Shown piece after piece: positions 27,286-35,700 of a DNA stretch of 64,000 nucleotides. Below the pieces are notes generated by a model, which did no database searches, was not told the origin of the DNA, and saw only the letters and a list, made by a program, of their open reading frames with translations. A program made the translations under genes and the position numbers. This stretch comes from Borreliella japonica (GTDB lineage Bacteria; Spirochaetota; Spirochaetia; Borreliales; Borreliaceae): positions 306,730 through 370,729 of the forward strand of contig NZ_FMTE01000002.1 in assembly GCF_900099615.1 (NCBI RefSeq), written 5' to 3'. The number at the start of each line of letters is the position of its first letter. Within the stretch, counting starts at the first letter, position 1.

Positions 27286-28155
27286 TTAAAAATTAAAACT
27301 CATTAATATATCTAAATAAAAATTCTTTATTAGCTTTAAATTTCTCTCTCCTACATTAAAATTTTTAGAATCTCTTATATTTTTATCCAACATTTTAAGA
27401 GAATTTTCTATCTCAGAAAATGAAAGTGGCAAAGATTTGTTTAAAAGTAAAATCTGAAAATCCCTTATGACGATCACTTTGTCATCATAAAATATTTTTA
27501 ACAAAAAATCATTTATAACATCTCTTTTTATGTTTAAAAGAATACATATAAAGATAATATCCATTTCTTCTAGAATGTCAAAAGACATGGTATTGAAAAA
27601 TACTTTATGATAAAAACTTCTATTCCATAGATTCATCATTGGAAATTTAAATTTAGTAACAAGAACGGTATTTCGGTTTGCAATATATTCGGCTCTATTT
27701 AAATTATAAGCACTAAAAACATAAGTTTTTTTGGTCAAAATATTTTTAAACTCAATTTGCGCATCAAGGCTTAACAATAAAGGATAAATATCGAAAATAG
27801 TATTTTTATAATAAAACCCATTTGCAAGATTAATACTATTTAAATATATTTTATCATTAAATTTTAAAATAAATTCATAAAACAAACTTGGAATATTTTT
27901 CTTACCAATCTGAAGTATCTCGTTATAAGTAACACACGGTCCCATCTCAAGAAAATTGCCCCTTAAGGATACCTTATTAAATTTTTCAAAATTACCAACA
28001 AGAAAAAAATTATCAATAGAAGTTTCTCTATTAAACAAATCAGGATTTTTTTTAAAATCTAACTCATTATAAATAATGTAATTATTTAAATTTTTGTTAA
28101 ATAAATTAGACAGTATATTAAAACTTTCAGGATAATAAACCTTAACATCAACCAT
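27286..28155 (-). CDS. Degenerate FAD-subunit-like protein of a molybdenum hydroxylase relic
   Basis: 289 residues, not annotated beyond hypothetical in my memory (B31 BB0556). Residues 69-80 (LEMGPCVTYNEI) and 124-136 (YPLLLSLDAQIEF) follow the CoxM/XdhB-type FAD-binding domain pattern (IGA-T-EL and P-LLALDA). Between them, where the family has IRN-GTIGGN, the sequence reads IYLNSINLAN (103-112), so the FAD-pyrophosphate glycines are gone. The N-terminal GGTDL-type loop is also absent. The start overlaps the preceding 2Fe-2S-like gene by 8 bp. FAD binding is unlikely; function unknown. Confidence 0.7.
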   Translation of the reverse strand: MVDVKVYYPESFNILSNLFNKNLNNYIIYNELDFKKNPDLFNRETSIDNFFLVGNFEKFNKVSLRGNFLEMGPCVTYNEILQIGKKNIPSLFYEFILKFNDKIYLNSINLANGFYYKNTIFDIYPLLLSLDAQIEFKNILTKKTYVFSAYNLNRAEYIANRNTVLVTKFKFPMMNLWNRSFYHKVFFNTMSFDILEEMDIIFICILLNIKRDVINDFLLKIFYDDKVIVIRDFQILLLNKSLPLSFSEIENSLKMLDKNIRDSKNFNVGERNLKLIKNFYLDILMSFNF

Positions 28156-28615
28156 TTTTTCTATACAATTCTTCAGCTTTCAAATATAAAGATAAAAAAG
28201 TATTAACATCCATACAATTACATTTTAATGAATTTCTATAACTTAAAATATCTGATTTACTTACAATCTTATTTTCCAAAAAGTAATAAAACAATAAAAC
28301 ATTGGATTCAAAACAATTGCTACAAAAATTAAAATCGTCTTCTAATAAAATTTTTTGCATGTGATGATAAAAACTTTTATTTTTAAGTCCTTCAAGAGTA
28401 ACTACACTGCGACCATTTAAAATAAAAGCAGGAATTAAATTAGAATAAACAAGTCTAAAATCTAATAAAATTAAAAAAAATCTGTTATTAACAATATACT
28501 CCAAACTATCGCCCTTATCAAAAAAAATAGAATCCAAAAGACTTCTGGTCGTCAAAGAAAGACTAATCTTTTTTGAAATACTCTCACCGTTTAGACTAAA
28601 ATTAATTAATATCAA
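28148..28615 (-). CDS. Degenerate 2Fe-2S-subunit-like protein with one cluster motif retained
   Basis: 155 residues (B31 BB0555 by order). INFSLNG near the start, VVTLEGL (71-77) and the C-terminal half follow the CoxS/XdhC two-cluster ferredoxin pattern. All four ligands of the first plant-type cluster are absent (for example N59 replaces Cys in the SCL position). The second-cluster set is kept: C98-x2-C101 and C132-x-C134, spaced 30 apart against about 31 in the family. Start is TTG, 8 bp after GGAG; it overlaps the large-subunit-like gene by 14 bp and the FAD-like gene by 8 bp. Possible iron-sulfur or zinc site. Confidence 0.72.
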   Translation of the reverse strand: MILINFSLNGESISKKISLSLTTRSLLDSIFFDKGDSLEYIVNNRFFLILLDFRLVYSNLIPAFILNGRSVVTLEGLKNKSFYHHMQKILLEDDFNFCSNCFESNVLLFYYFLENKIVSKSDILSYRNSLKCNCMDVNTFLSLYLKAEELYRKNG

Positions 28616-30479
28616 TTTTTACACTCCAGCTATTTAAAATTTCTTCAAAATCAAGAGGCGTGCTACTTGCATTAAAATCAAATATTTGAATCAGAGCAGT
28701 TCGAATTGCAGAAACAGAAACAATAAAAAAACTTCTAAAAGAAAAAACAAACTCGCCATCTTCAATAAACTCTAAGCTTAAGCAATCTTTAATATCGTAA
28801 TTTACATTAGCATTGCAAAATACATAATCAACCGCTAACCCAAATATTGTATGAATTCTTTTATTGTTCAACTTAAGTTTAGTAAATTTGCCTTTCTCTA
28901 CAAAAAAGCTTACATTGCTAAAAACAGCGCTAAGAGAATAAAATTCAAATTTAAGCTCAACAGAACACCCAAGCATGCAATCATTAAAATAGTCAGTAGT
29001 TATTTTTTCTTTAAAAACAATAGGATATTCATTTACAAATCCTATACTTATCAAAGAAGAAAAACTGTCCTTAATGGTTAAAATTGCTTTTTCAATTAAA
29101 TAGGGATCTTTAAAAAGAAGACTATAAAAATTATCAAAATCTAATATGCTCTCATCTATCAAAAAATTTATACTGTCATAGGCCAAGCCTAATGTTTTAG
29201 CCAAACTATTTTTTAAATAGTTGCTTAAATTGTTATCAATGATGCTATAGGGCAAAAATATATTTAACACATCCTTATATAAGAGAGCAACAACATATTG
29301 TTCTCCACTTAAAAAATAAGTGTTTGAATTCAAATAAGCAAAACCAACTCCCCTGCGACTAGTATCAAAAATATCATAATTCTTGTTAGCGCTTAAAACA
29401 GAAGATTTCTTTATTAAAGAATTCTTTAAATCTAATTTTTTAAAAATTTTGAAAAAACTACTGTAATCGCCTTTAATCTGCGTAAGCAAATAACCTATTG
29501 GCTCACAAGACATCACTAAAGCAAGATTATAAAAATTAGAATAAATAAAATTATAAACAGAAGTCTCAAATGCTAAAAGATTGTCATAAAAAAATATGAA
29601 ATCACTTTTATTCTCAATAAAAAAAATTTCTAAAAACCCATCAAAAAACAAATTTTTAAAAATATTATTAATAAATTTAAAATAGAACTTATACAAAAAA
29701 TTTAAAGGTCTATTTATTGTAATCTCTAAAATAATCTTTGAAAGCTTGTTATCTGCCAATAAACAATTAGAAACCGAAAAAGTTAAATTTAAATTATTTA
29801 AAATCCCAAAATGCCTTTTGTAGTAAATAACATTAACCCTTTTATTAATTTTTTTTGAAATCACAATGCCTTGTAAAATTGCATTAAAAGAAATAGGAAA
29901 AATAGAGCTAGACCAGTAGTTATTAAGAGAATTGATTTTTATTTTGTCTTTATTTAAGCCAAAATTTTCACTAATAAAAAATTTTAAAAAAGAAATATTA
30001 TCTATATTAGCATCAATAATTAAATTCTCAGAATCAAAAAATATTTTAACTAAAATAAAGTCGTCTGGAAAACTATTGTAATCACTAAATTCATAACATG
30101 CATTCAAAACATTGCAAGTTCCAGATTCTTTATTTTCAAATCCAGAAGAGTAATTATTACTCCCACCATCAATTCTTAGGTTAAAAAGAACATTTTTTTC
30201 TGCTTTTAGCAGATAATCCAAATTATCTGAATACAAAACTAAAGGAATTTGGCCTTCAAAGCTTATTTTATTATCAAAAAGCTTTAAATTAAATTCATTA
30301 GAATCAACAAAATCTCTAAACTTTAAAGTTATATTGTCTTTATAACTGATACTAAAAACTGAACTTTCATGCTCATCTGCAAAGCTAAAATCTTCAATAA
30401 AAGAATCTTTAACATTACAACAAACTGGCAACGCCCAAAATTCATATGCATCCACATTTGTCAAACTTGAAAACTCCAA
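28602..30479 (-). CDS. Degenerate large-subunit-like protein of a molybdenum hydroxylase relic
   Basis: 625 residues, hypothetical (B31 BB0554 by order). Residues 72-80 (ISFEGQIPL) match the start of the aldehyde-oxidase/xanthine-dehydrogenase a/b hammerhead (F-GQ-P). Further matches are a LGL-KIKI helix before the cofactor domain, RRGVGFAY, HTIFGLAV and the C-terminal SAIRTALIQIF with TPLDFEEIL. The cofactor-contact GGGFGGK is replaced (NNYWSSS region) and the C-terminal catalytic Glu is not present. The TTG at 30479 is a weak start; a TTG five codons in follows GGAG better. First gene of the overlapping trio. Confidence 0.68.
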   Translation of the reverse strand: MEFSSLTNVDAYEFWALPVCCNVKDSFIEDFSFADEHESSVFSISYKDNITLKFRDFVDSNEFNLKLFDNKISFEGQIPLVLYSDNLDYLLKAEKNVLFNLRIDGGSNNYSSGFENKESGTCNVLNACYEFSDYNSFPDDFILVKIFFDSENLIIDANIDNISFLKFFISENFGLNKDKIKINSLNNYWSSSIFPISFNAILQGIVISKKINKRVNVIYYKRHFGILNNLNLTFSVSNCLLADNKLSKIILEITINRPLNFLYKFYFKFINNIFKNLFFDGFLEIFFIENKSDFIFFYDNLLAFETSVYNFIYSNFYNLALVMSCEPIGYLLTQIKGDYSSFFKIFKKLDLKNSLIKKSSVLSANKNYDIFDTSRRGVGFAYLNSNTYFLSGEQYVVALLYKDVLNIFLPYSIIDNNLSNYLKNSLAKTLGLAYDSINFLIDESILDFDNFYSLLFKDPYLIEKAILTIKDSFSSLISIGFVNEYPIVFKEKITTDYFNDCMLGCSVELKFEFYSLSAVFSNVSFFVEKGKFTKLKLNNKRIHTIFGLAVDYVFCNANVNYDIKDCLSLEFIEDGEFVFSFRSFFIVSVSAIRTALIQIFDFNASSTPLDFEEILNSWSVKIDIN

Positions 30480-30615
30480 CTAAACAAAAAAAATAATCAA
30501 TAAGAACCGTCATCACATAAATAAAAAAAATTGAAAAATAAAACTTCAAAAACAGCTTACCTTACCAAAATATACAACAATATTAAAACAACTTAACTTA
30601 ATAAGAAATTCACTA

Positions 30616-30636
30616 ATACTAATTTGAAATTAGTAT
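30616..30636. repeat. 10-bp perfect inverted repeat upstream of the coiled-coil gene
   Basis: ATACTAATTT and its exact complement are separated by a single G. Too tight a loop for a normal terminator; the dyad looks like a protein-binding site. A second small dyad, GTGAT-T5-ATCAC, follows at 30664-30678. Both lie in the 269-bp spacer between the divergent large-subunit-like gene and the coiled-coil gene, which otherwise holds only AT-rich sequence. Confidence 0.5.
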
Positions 30637-30748
30637 CACCTGTCAATAAAAATAGCACCTCCGGTGATTTTTTATCACTTTTGATAAATGGACAAACTAT
30701 GATAACATTATAAATTATAGATGTTTTCTAAATAAAAACAAGGACTTT

Positions 30749-32245
30749 ATGAGTAAAACAAAAAATCGAAACTTTAAGTATTTTATAATACTTTCGTGTA
30801 TATCATTATTTGGGGCTAATAATACAATAAGCTACTCTAGTATTGAAATCCCCTTGGAAGACTTAAGTGAAGAATTTAAAGATACTCGAAACAAAAACGA
30901 TCAAACAGATACTTCAAAAGATTCAAACAAAAAAATAGCTTCTTATAAAGACCCCAAAAAGGGCAAAGATCTAAAATTACCAGAAAGCATAAGAGACAAA
31001 AAGCCTTTTAAAAAAAGAATAGACGAAAATGATCTAAAATCTGTAATTGAAAATTATGAAAATAAAATTAAAAATATAGAAAAGCTTCTAAAAACCAAAA
31101 ATCAAAAATCATCGGCAAATGAAAATAAAAAAATAGAGTCAATCGAAAGAAAAGCAAAAAAATATGAAATTTTAACCAATAAATTAAAAAACGAAATAGC
31201 AGAAATAAAAAAGCTTCTTAACAAGAACTCCAAACCTGAAGAAGATGAAGATTATGAAAAAATAAATATTGAAAACATTGAAGAAGATAATGACGATAAT
31301 GATGATTTTGAAGAAACTTATGAATATAGTGATGAAGTTGAAGAAATAAATGATGACAACTACCCTTCTAATGAAAGAATAATAAATAATCTAAAAGAAA
31401 ACCTTCCTGATAACGAAAAATATTATGCCATTAATGAAAAAAAAATCGATGAACTTGAAGATAGAATCAATGATAATGAAAGTACCATTTTAGACTTGCA
31501 AAGAGAATTAAGAAACTTTAAAAAAAAAGATGCATCAGATAAAAACTTAGAAGAAATTGAAGAAAGCTTATCTTCAATAGGAAAAATAATCAATGCCTTA
31601 AAAGAAAAAGTTAGCGCAAATGAAGCGATAAACAAAGAAAATCAAAAAAAAATAAGAACCGATAAACACAAGCTTAAAGAATTAGAAGATAAAATAAAAG
31701 AAAATGAAGAGACTATTTTAAAACTTCAAAAAGAATTAAACAATTTTAAAAAAAAAGAAATTTCTCAAAAATCTTTAAACGAAGAAATTTTCATTCCAAG
31801 TATTACAAGCAAAAATGACTACTTAAAAGAAAATAATAAATTAGAAAGGGAATATTTAGAACCTACAGAAAAAAATGAAAGTCAAGACCTAAAAGAAAAT
31901 ACTAAAAGCATCCCAAAAACAACTATGATCAAAACAGCAGATTTTCAAATCTATCCCGACATATACCTTAATAACTATGAATTTAAACAAAAGGGAGATC
32001 AATTTGCATTTAAAAAAGAAAACACATACTATATTGAAATAGATCCTACTAATAATTTAAATGAAGCTCTAAAAAATCATGAAATAATTTCAAAATATAA
32101 CTTTGAAAAATATTTCATTAACCCTACTCTAAAAAATAAAGAGGAATTTTTTAGAAACTTAATAGAAGTTAAAAATATCCACGAACTAGGAATTATGTAT
32201 AAAAGTCTAAAACCTGGATTTAAGCAAATAAAAATAATTAAATAA
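30749..32245 (+). CDS. Exported coiled-coil protein with an internal repeat
   Basis: 498 residues (B31 BB0553 by order). A signal-like segment lies at about 11-29. Then come charged Lys/Glu/Asp-rich helices with heptad spacing. An acidic linker (about 165-205) separates two coiled-coil regions. A block repeats: KIDELEDRINDNESTILDLQ (about 231-250) and KLKELEDKIKENEETILKLQ (about 309-328), each followed by a similar FKKK segment. The last 110 residues look globular. AAGGAC lies 5 bp before the ATG. Probably periplasmic; function unknown. Confidence 0.78.
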   Translation: MSKTKNRNFKYFIILSCISLFGANNTISYSSIEIPLEDLSEEFKDTRNKNDQTDTSKDSNKKIASYKDPKKGKDLKLPESIRDKKPFKKRIDENDLKSVIENYENKIKNIEKLLKTKNQKSSANENKKIESIERKAKKYEILTNKLKNEIAEIKKLLNKNSKPEEDEDYEKINIENIEEDNDDNDDFEETYEYSDEVEEINDDNYPSNERIINNLKENLPDNEKYYAINEKKIDELEDRINDNESTILDLQRELRNFKKKDASDKNLEEIEESLSSIGKIINALKEKVSANEAINKENQKKIRTDKHKLKELEDKIKENEETILKLQKELNNFKKKEISQKSLNEEIFIPSITSKNDYLKENNKLEREYLEPTEKNESQDLKENTKSIPKTTMIKTADFQIYPDIYLNNYEFKQKGDQFAFKKENTYYIEIDPTNNLNEALKNHEIISKYNFEKYFINPTLKNKEEFFRNLIEVKNIHELGIMYKSLKPGFKQIKIIK

Positions 32246-32269
32246 AAATTAAACCCTTTTAAATCAAAC

Positions 32270-34252
32270 TTAATCTAAGTAACTATTGATATCTTCAAAA
32301 GACATAATTTTTATATTCAAATTCAAAGCTTTTTTAAGCTTTGATCCAGCTTTTTCTCCTACAACAAGGAAATCCAAACCTTTAGTCACACAAGTTTTAA
32401 AAATTGCTCCTTTATTTTCCAACTTGTCAATAACAATAGGCCTAGAATAACCATTAAAAGTTCCAGTAATGCAAAACTTTTTACCAACCAATAACTTATT
32501 TTCATCATCAATCACAATACACTCTTCCATTTTAAATTCTAAATCTTCAAAAAATTTAAACTTATTAAGCATTATTGAATCATTAAAAGCTTCAATAATG
32601 CTTAAAGCAATTTTTTCTCCTATGCCTTTAATCTTCAACAATGTTGAAAAAGCAAAATCCCTATCTTGACAAAGACTAAAAAGCTTTGAAAATGAATTTA
32701 AATTATTGAAAAATAATAGCCTTATTGTATTTTCTCCTAACTCTTTAATTCCCATACTAAGAAGTAATTTACTAAATGGTTTTTTCTTGCTGGCTTCAAT
32801 TGAATTTATTAAATTATTAATCTTTTTATCTTTAAACCCTTTAAATTCAAGAAGTTTATAAAAATCAAATGTATAAAGGTCAATTTCTGAAGAAATAAAT
32901 TTTTTTTCGAAAAGAAAAGAAATGGTCTTATCAGAAAACCCTTCAATATCCATGCAATTTTTACTACAAAAATATTTTATTCTCTCAACTACCACTGAAG
33001 GACAATTATTATTTGCACAAAAAAAATGTGCCCCCTTTTTTTCTACAACCATTTTGCAAGCTGGACAATTATCAGGAACCTTAAAAAATCCTTTTGAAAA
33101 TTTATTTATCACCATTTCAACAGCAGGAATTACATCTCCCCTTCTTGAAACCTTAACGACATCACCAACATTCAAACCAATAGACATTATATAATCCTGA
33201 TTGTGCAATGTTGCGTTAGTAATAAAAGCCCCTGAAACAAAAATTTTATCAATATTGGCAACCGGAGTAATTTTACCACTACGACCAACTTGAACAACAA
33301 TACTATTTACCTTACTAAAACCTGAAAGCGCTTCAAATTTGTAAGCTATCGCCCATTTAGGATGATGTGAAGTGTACCCTAATTCTTCCCTTAAAACAAA
33401 ATCACTAACCTTAATAACAACCCCATCTATTTCATACTCAAAAGAATTTCTATTTTTTATTATATCTTTTATGTAATTTAAAACTTCTCTAATTGAACTT
33501 TTTTGATCAAAAAACCTAATCAAAGGATAAACCTTAAAGCCCAATTTCTCAAGTCTTGCAATAGCCAAATTATTAGTTTTAAACTCTAATCCAGCATTCA
33601 AAAAATCATAGATGAAAATATTTAAGGGAAAATTAGCAACCTCTTTGCTATTAACCCTTCTAAGTATCCCTGAAACTAAATTTCTAGAATTAGTATAAGG
33701 CTTTTCCAAGCATTCATTTATTTTAAAAAAATTTTCTTTAGTAATGTAAACCTCACCCCTTAATACCAAATCAACCTTTTCATCAAGCAATAAAGGAATA
33801 TGCCTAATGGTTTTAATGTTTTTAGTAACGTCATTACCAAATTTTCCATTACCCCTAGTAAGAGCTTTTTCAAGAATACCATCTTTATAATAAAGAACAA
33901 TAGAACAACCATCAATCTTTGGCTCAACAGAAATATTAAAAGAATTGTTAAAATCAATCTTTTCTATCCATGATTTTAGCAAATCAAGATCATAAACCTT
34001 GTCAAGACTTAATATAGGAGTAAAATGCTCAACCTCTTTAAAATCATTCAAAAGATCGCTGCCAAATTTAAGAGTGGGAGAATCTAAGGTCTTATATTCG
34101 GGGTACTTACTTTCTAGTTCTTTAAGCCTTAAAATATGCTTGTCATACACAAAATCTTCAACACTAGGCAAAGAATCGACATAGTACTCTTTATCCCACT
34201 TTCTGATCAATTTCTTCAAGTCTTCAATTTCTTGCTGTATTTTACTGCTCAT
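32270..34252 (-). CDS. ligA: NAD-dependent DNA ligase
   Basis: Seals nicks using NAD. 660 residues, normal length. The adenylated Lys lies in VEPKIDGCS (about 109-117). The adenylation and OB domains are complete. The Cys4 zinc site is CPAC plus CANNNCPS (about 392-415, with a longer spacing). Helix-hairpin-helix repeats follow (KGIGEKIALSIIEAF, about 535-550), and a C-terminal BRCT domain spans about 585-660. No clear ribosome binding site precedes the ATG. It converges on the coiled-coil gene with 24 bp between stops. Confidence 0.97.
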   Translation of the reverse strand: MSSKIQQEIEDLKKLIRKWDKEYYVDSLPSVEDFVYDKHILRLKELESKYPEYKTLDSPTLKFGSDLLNDFKEVEHFTPILSLDKVYDLDLLKSWIEKIDFNNSFNISVEPKIDGCSIVLYYKDGILEKALTRGNGKFGNDVTKNIKTIRHIPLLLDEKVDLVLRGEVYITKENFFKINECLEKPYTNSRNLVSGILRRVNSKEVANFPLNIFIYDFLNAGLEFKTNNLAIARLEKLGFKVYPLIRFFDQKSSIREVLNYIKDIIKNRNSFEYEIDGVVIKVSDFVLREELGYTSHHPKWAIAYKFEALSGFSKVNSIVVQVGRSGKITPVANIDKIFVSGAFITNATLHNQDYIMSIGLNVGDVVKVSRRGDVIPAVEMVINKFSKGFFKVPDNCPACKMVVEKKGAHFFCANNNCPSVVVERIKYFCSKNCMDIEGFSDKTISFLFEKKFISSEIDLYTFDFYKLLEFKGFKDKKINNLINSIEASKKKPFSKLLLSMGIKELGENTIRLLFFNNLNSFSKLFSLCQDRDFAFSTLLKIKGIGEKIALSIIEAFNDSIMLNKFKFFEDLEFKMEECIVIDDENKLLVGKKFCITGTFNGYSRPIVIDKLENKGAIFKTCVTKGLDFLVVGEKAGSKLKKALNLNIKIMSFEDINSYLD

Positions 34253-34500
34253 AGGATAAAATTTAACATATTCTTTATTATTTTATCAAATAATCTAAAT
34301 TCACAAGCAAAAACCACTTTTTTATTATACAAAATACAAAAGAATATCAAAAAAACAAAACATTATTTTTACTTATTTTCAAATTAAAATAATCTTTAAA
34401 TAAAAATACCAATCAAAAGACAATATTATAAAAAATGTGAATTATATTTTAATTGTCGTTAAAGTATTTTAATATGCTAAAATGGATAAAGGAGTGCATT

Positions 34501-34881
34501 TTGGAAGAAAGCAAAAAAGCTTTAATAGCTGATGACTCACTTTTTATGAGAAAAAACCTAATAAAAATCTTAAAGCAGTTAGGATTTAAAGAATTTTTAG
34601 AAGCCGAAGATGGGATTCAGGCTGTTAAAGAATTTGAGAAACAAAATAATATTGATTTAATAACGCTAGATATAACAATGATGGGAATGGATGGAATTAC
34701 AGCTCTTGAGAGAATGTATGAAATTAATAAAAAATTGCTTAAAAAAGTTAATATATTAATGGTTACAGCTATTGGAAAGCAAGAATTAATACAAAAAGCT
34801 TTATCTCTTGGAGCTAGGGGATACATTACAAAACCTTTTAAAAAAGACCAAATAATAGAACAAATTAAACTTTTAGATTAG
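34501..34881 (+). CDS. cheY1: CheY-type response regulator adjacent to fliS
   Basis: 126 residues from a TTG preceded by AAAGGAG (34488-34494) with a 6-bp gap. Upstream in-frame ATGs lack a ribosome binding site. Single receiver domain: D11/D12, phospho-acceptor D57 (LITLDITM), T89, Y108, K111 (TKPF). It leads a rightward overlapping cluster with fliS, an FlgN-like gene and polA. Corresponds to B31 cheY1. Presumably linked to motility by its neighbours. Confidence 0.93.
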   Translation: MEESKKALIADDSLFMRKNLIKILKQLGFKEFLEAEDGIQAVKEFEKQNNIDLITLDITMMGMDGITALERMYEINKKLLKKVNILMVTAIGKQELIQKALSLGARGYITKPFKKDQIIEQIKLLD

Positions 34882-34889
34882 AGGAAATT

Positions 34890-35309
34890 TTGATAACAAA
34901 AGAAAAAATATATAAACAAACACAAATAAAAACATCAAACCCCCTCTCAATATTGATAATGCTTTATGAAAGAGCAATACAGGATTTAAAAGTTGCCAAA
35001 GAGCTTATAAAAGATAGAAATTGGAAAAATGAAATTAAAGCTAATGAAAAAATATTTCATGCACAAGAAATCATTACTGAATTAATGTCAACCTTAAATT
35101 TTGAACAAGGTGGGGATATCTCTACAAACTTACTATCAATATATTCGTTTCTAAATAAAGAGCTAGAAAATGTTCTTTTTAAAAAAGAAGTACACAAAAT
35201 TGACAATGTTATAAAACAGTTGCAAATATTAAACTTTACCTGGAAAGAGCTTAGAAAAAAAGAAAATAATGTTACTCACAATAAATTAGGAATCAATATT
35301 GTCGGCTAA
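34890..35309 (+). CDS. fliS: Flagellar export chaperone FliS
   Basis: 139 residues. The FliS pattern is visible in the first helices: NPLSILIMLYERAIQDLKVA (about 17-36), then a four-helix bundle with LNFEQGGDISTNLLSIYSFL (about 69-88), matching the flagellin-binding region. It binds the flagellin C-terminus and prevents premature assembly. TTG start at 34890, 4 bp after GAGGA's end. It starts 8 bp after cheY and overlaps the next gene by 11 bp. Confidence 0.88.
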   Translation: MITKEKIYKQTQIKTSNPLSILIMLYERAIQDLKVAKELIKDRNWKNEIKANEKIFHAQEIITELMSTLNFEQGGDISTNLLSIYSFLNKELENVLFKKEVHKIDNVIKQLQILNFTWKELRKKENNVTHNKLGINIVG

Positions 35310-35700
35310 TGAAATTTTAAAAAAATATTTGAGCAATTTATTATTAGAATTAAAAGAATTAAAGTTGGTATTAATAATAGAAAGTGATGAATTGCAAAGA
35401 GAAGAAATAAGAATATTAAATGTAACCAATCCTAAAAAAGATTTAATCCTAGAATCAATCAAAAACTATTATAAAACAATAAATGCGTGGTTGAAATCTA
35501 AAAATCAAAAATTGGATGATTTCAACCATTTAATTAAAGAAATTAACCTGATAAAAGAAGAAATATATATTAAATATCAAATTTGTTATAAAATCTTACA
35601 ACGAATTATAAATGCAAAAAGAAAAATTCCAAAAATTAAAAAACATCAAAACAGTATTACAACAAACAATTCACCCATGATGTTAGATATCAAAATATGA
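35299..35700 (+). CDS. Helical protein, possibly an FlgN-type flagellar chaperone
   Basis: 133 residues, almost all helical, no signal peptide. The pattern LLLELKELKLVLIIESDELQ (about 15-34) followed by a K-x2-LILESI helix resembles FlgN chaperones, which have a conserved Glu after a long first helix and a K-x2-L segment. The similarity is weak and strengthened mainly by position after fliS. A TTG start within the end of fliS overlaps it by 11 bp; the stop overlaps the polA ATG (ATGA). Corresponds to B31 BB0549. Confidence 0.6.
   Translation: MSANEILKKYLSNLLLELKELKLVLIIESDELQREEIRILNVTNPKKDLILESIKNYYKTINAWLKSKNQKLDDFNHLIKEINLIKEEIYIKYQICYKILQRIINAKRKIPKIKKHQNSITTNNSPMMLDIKI

Noticed and set aside
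27286-30479. Idea that the three genes are ordinary pseudogenes of a molybdenum hydroxylase
   Set aside because: All three frames are complete, overlap with normal operon spacing, and have usable starts; motif loss without frame loss argues for retained function rather than simple decay.
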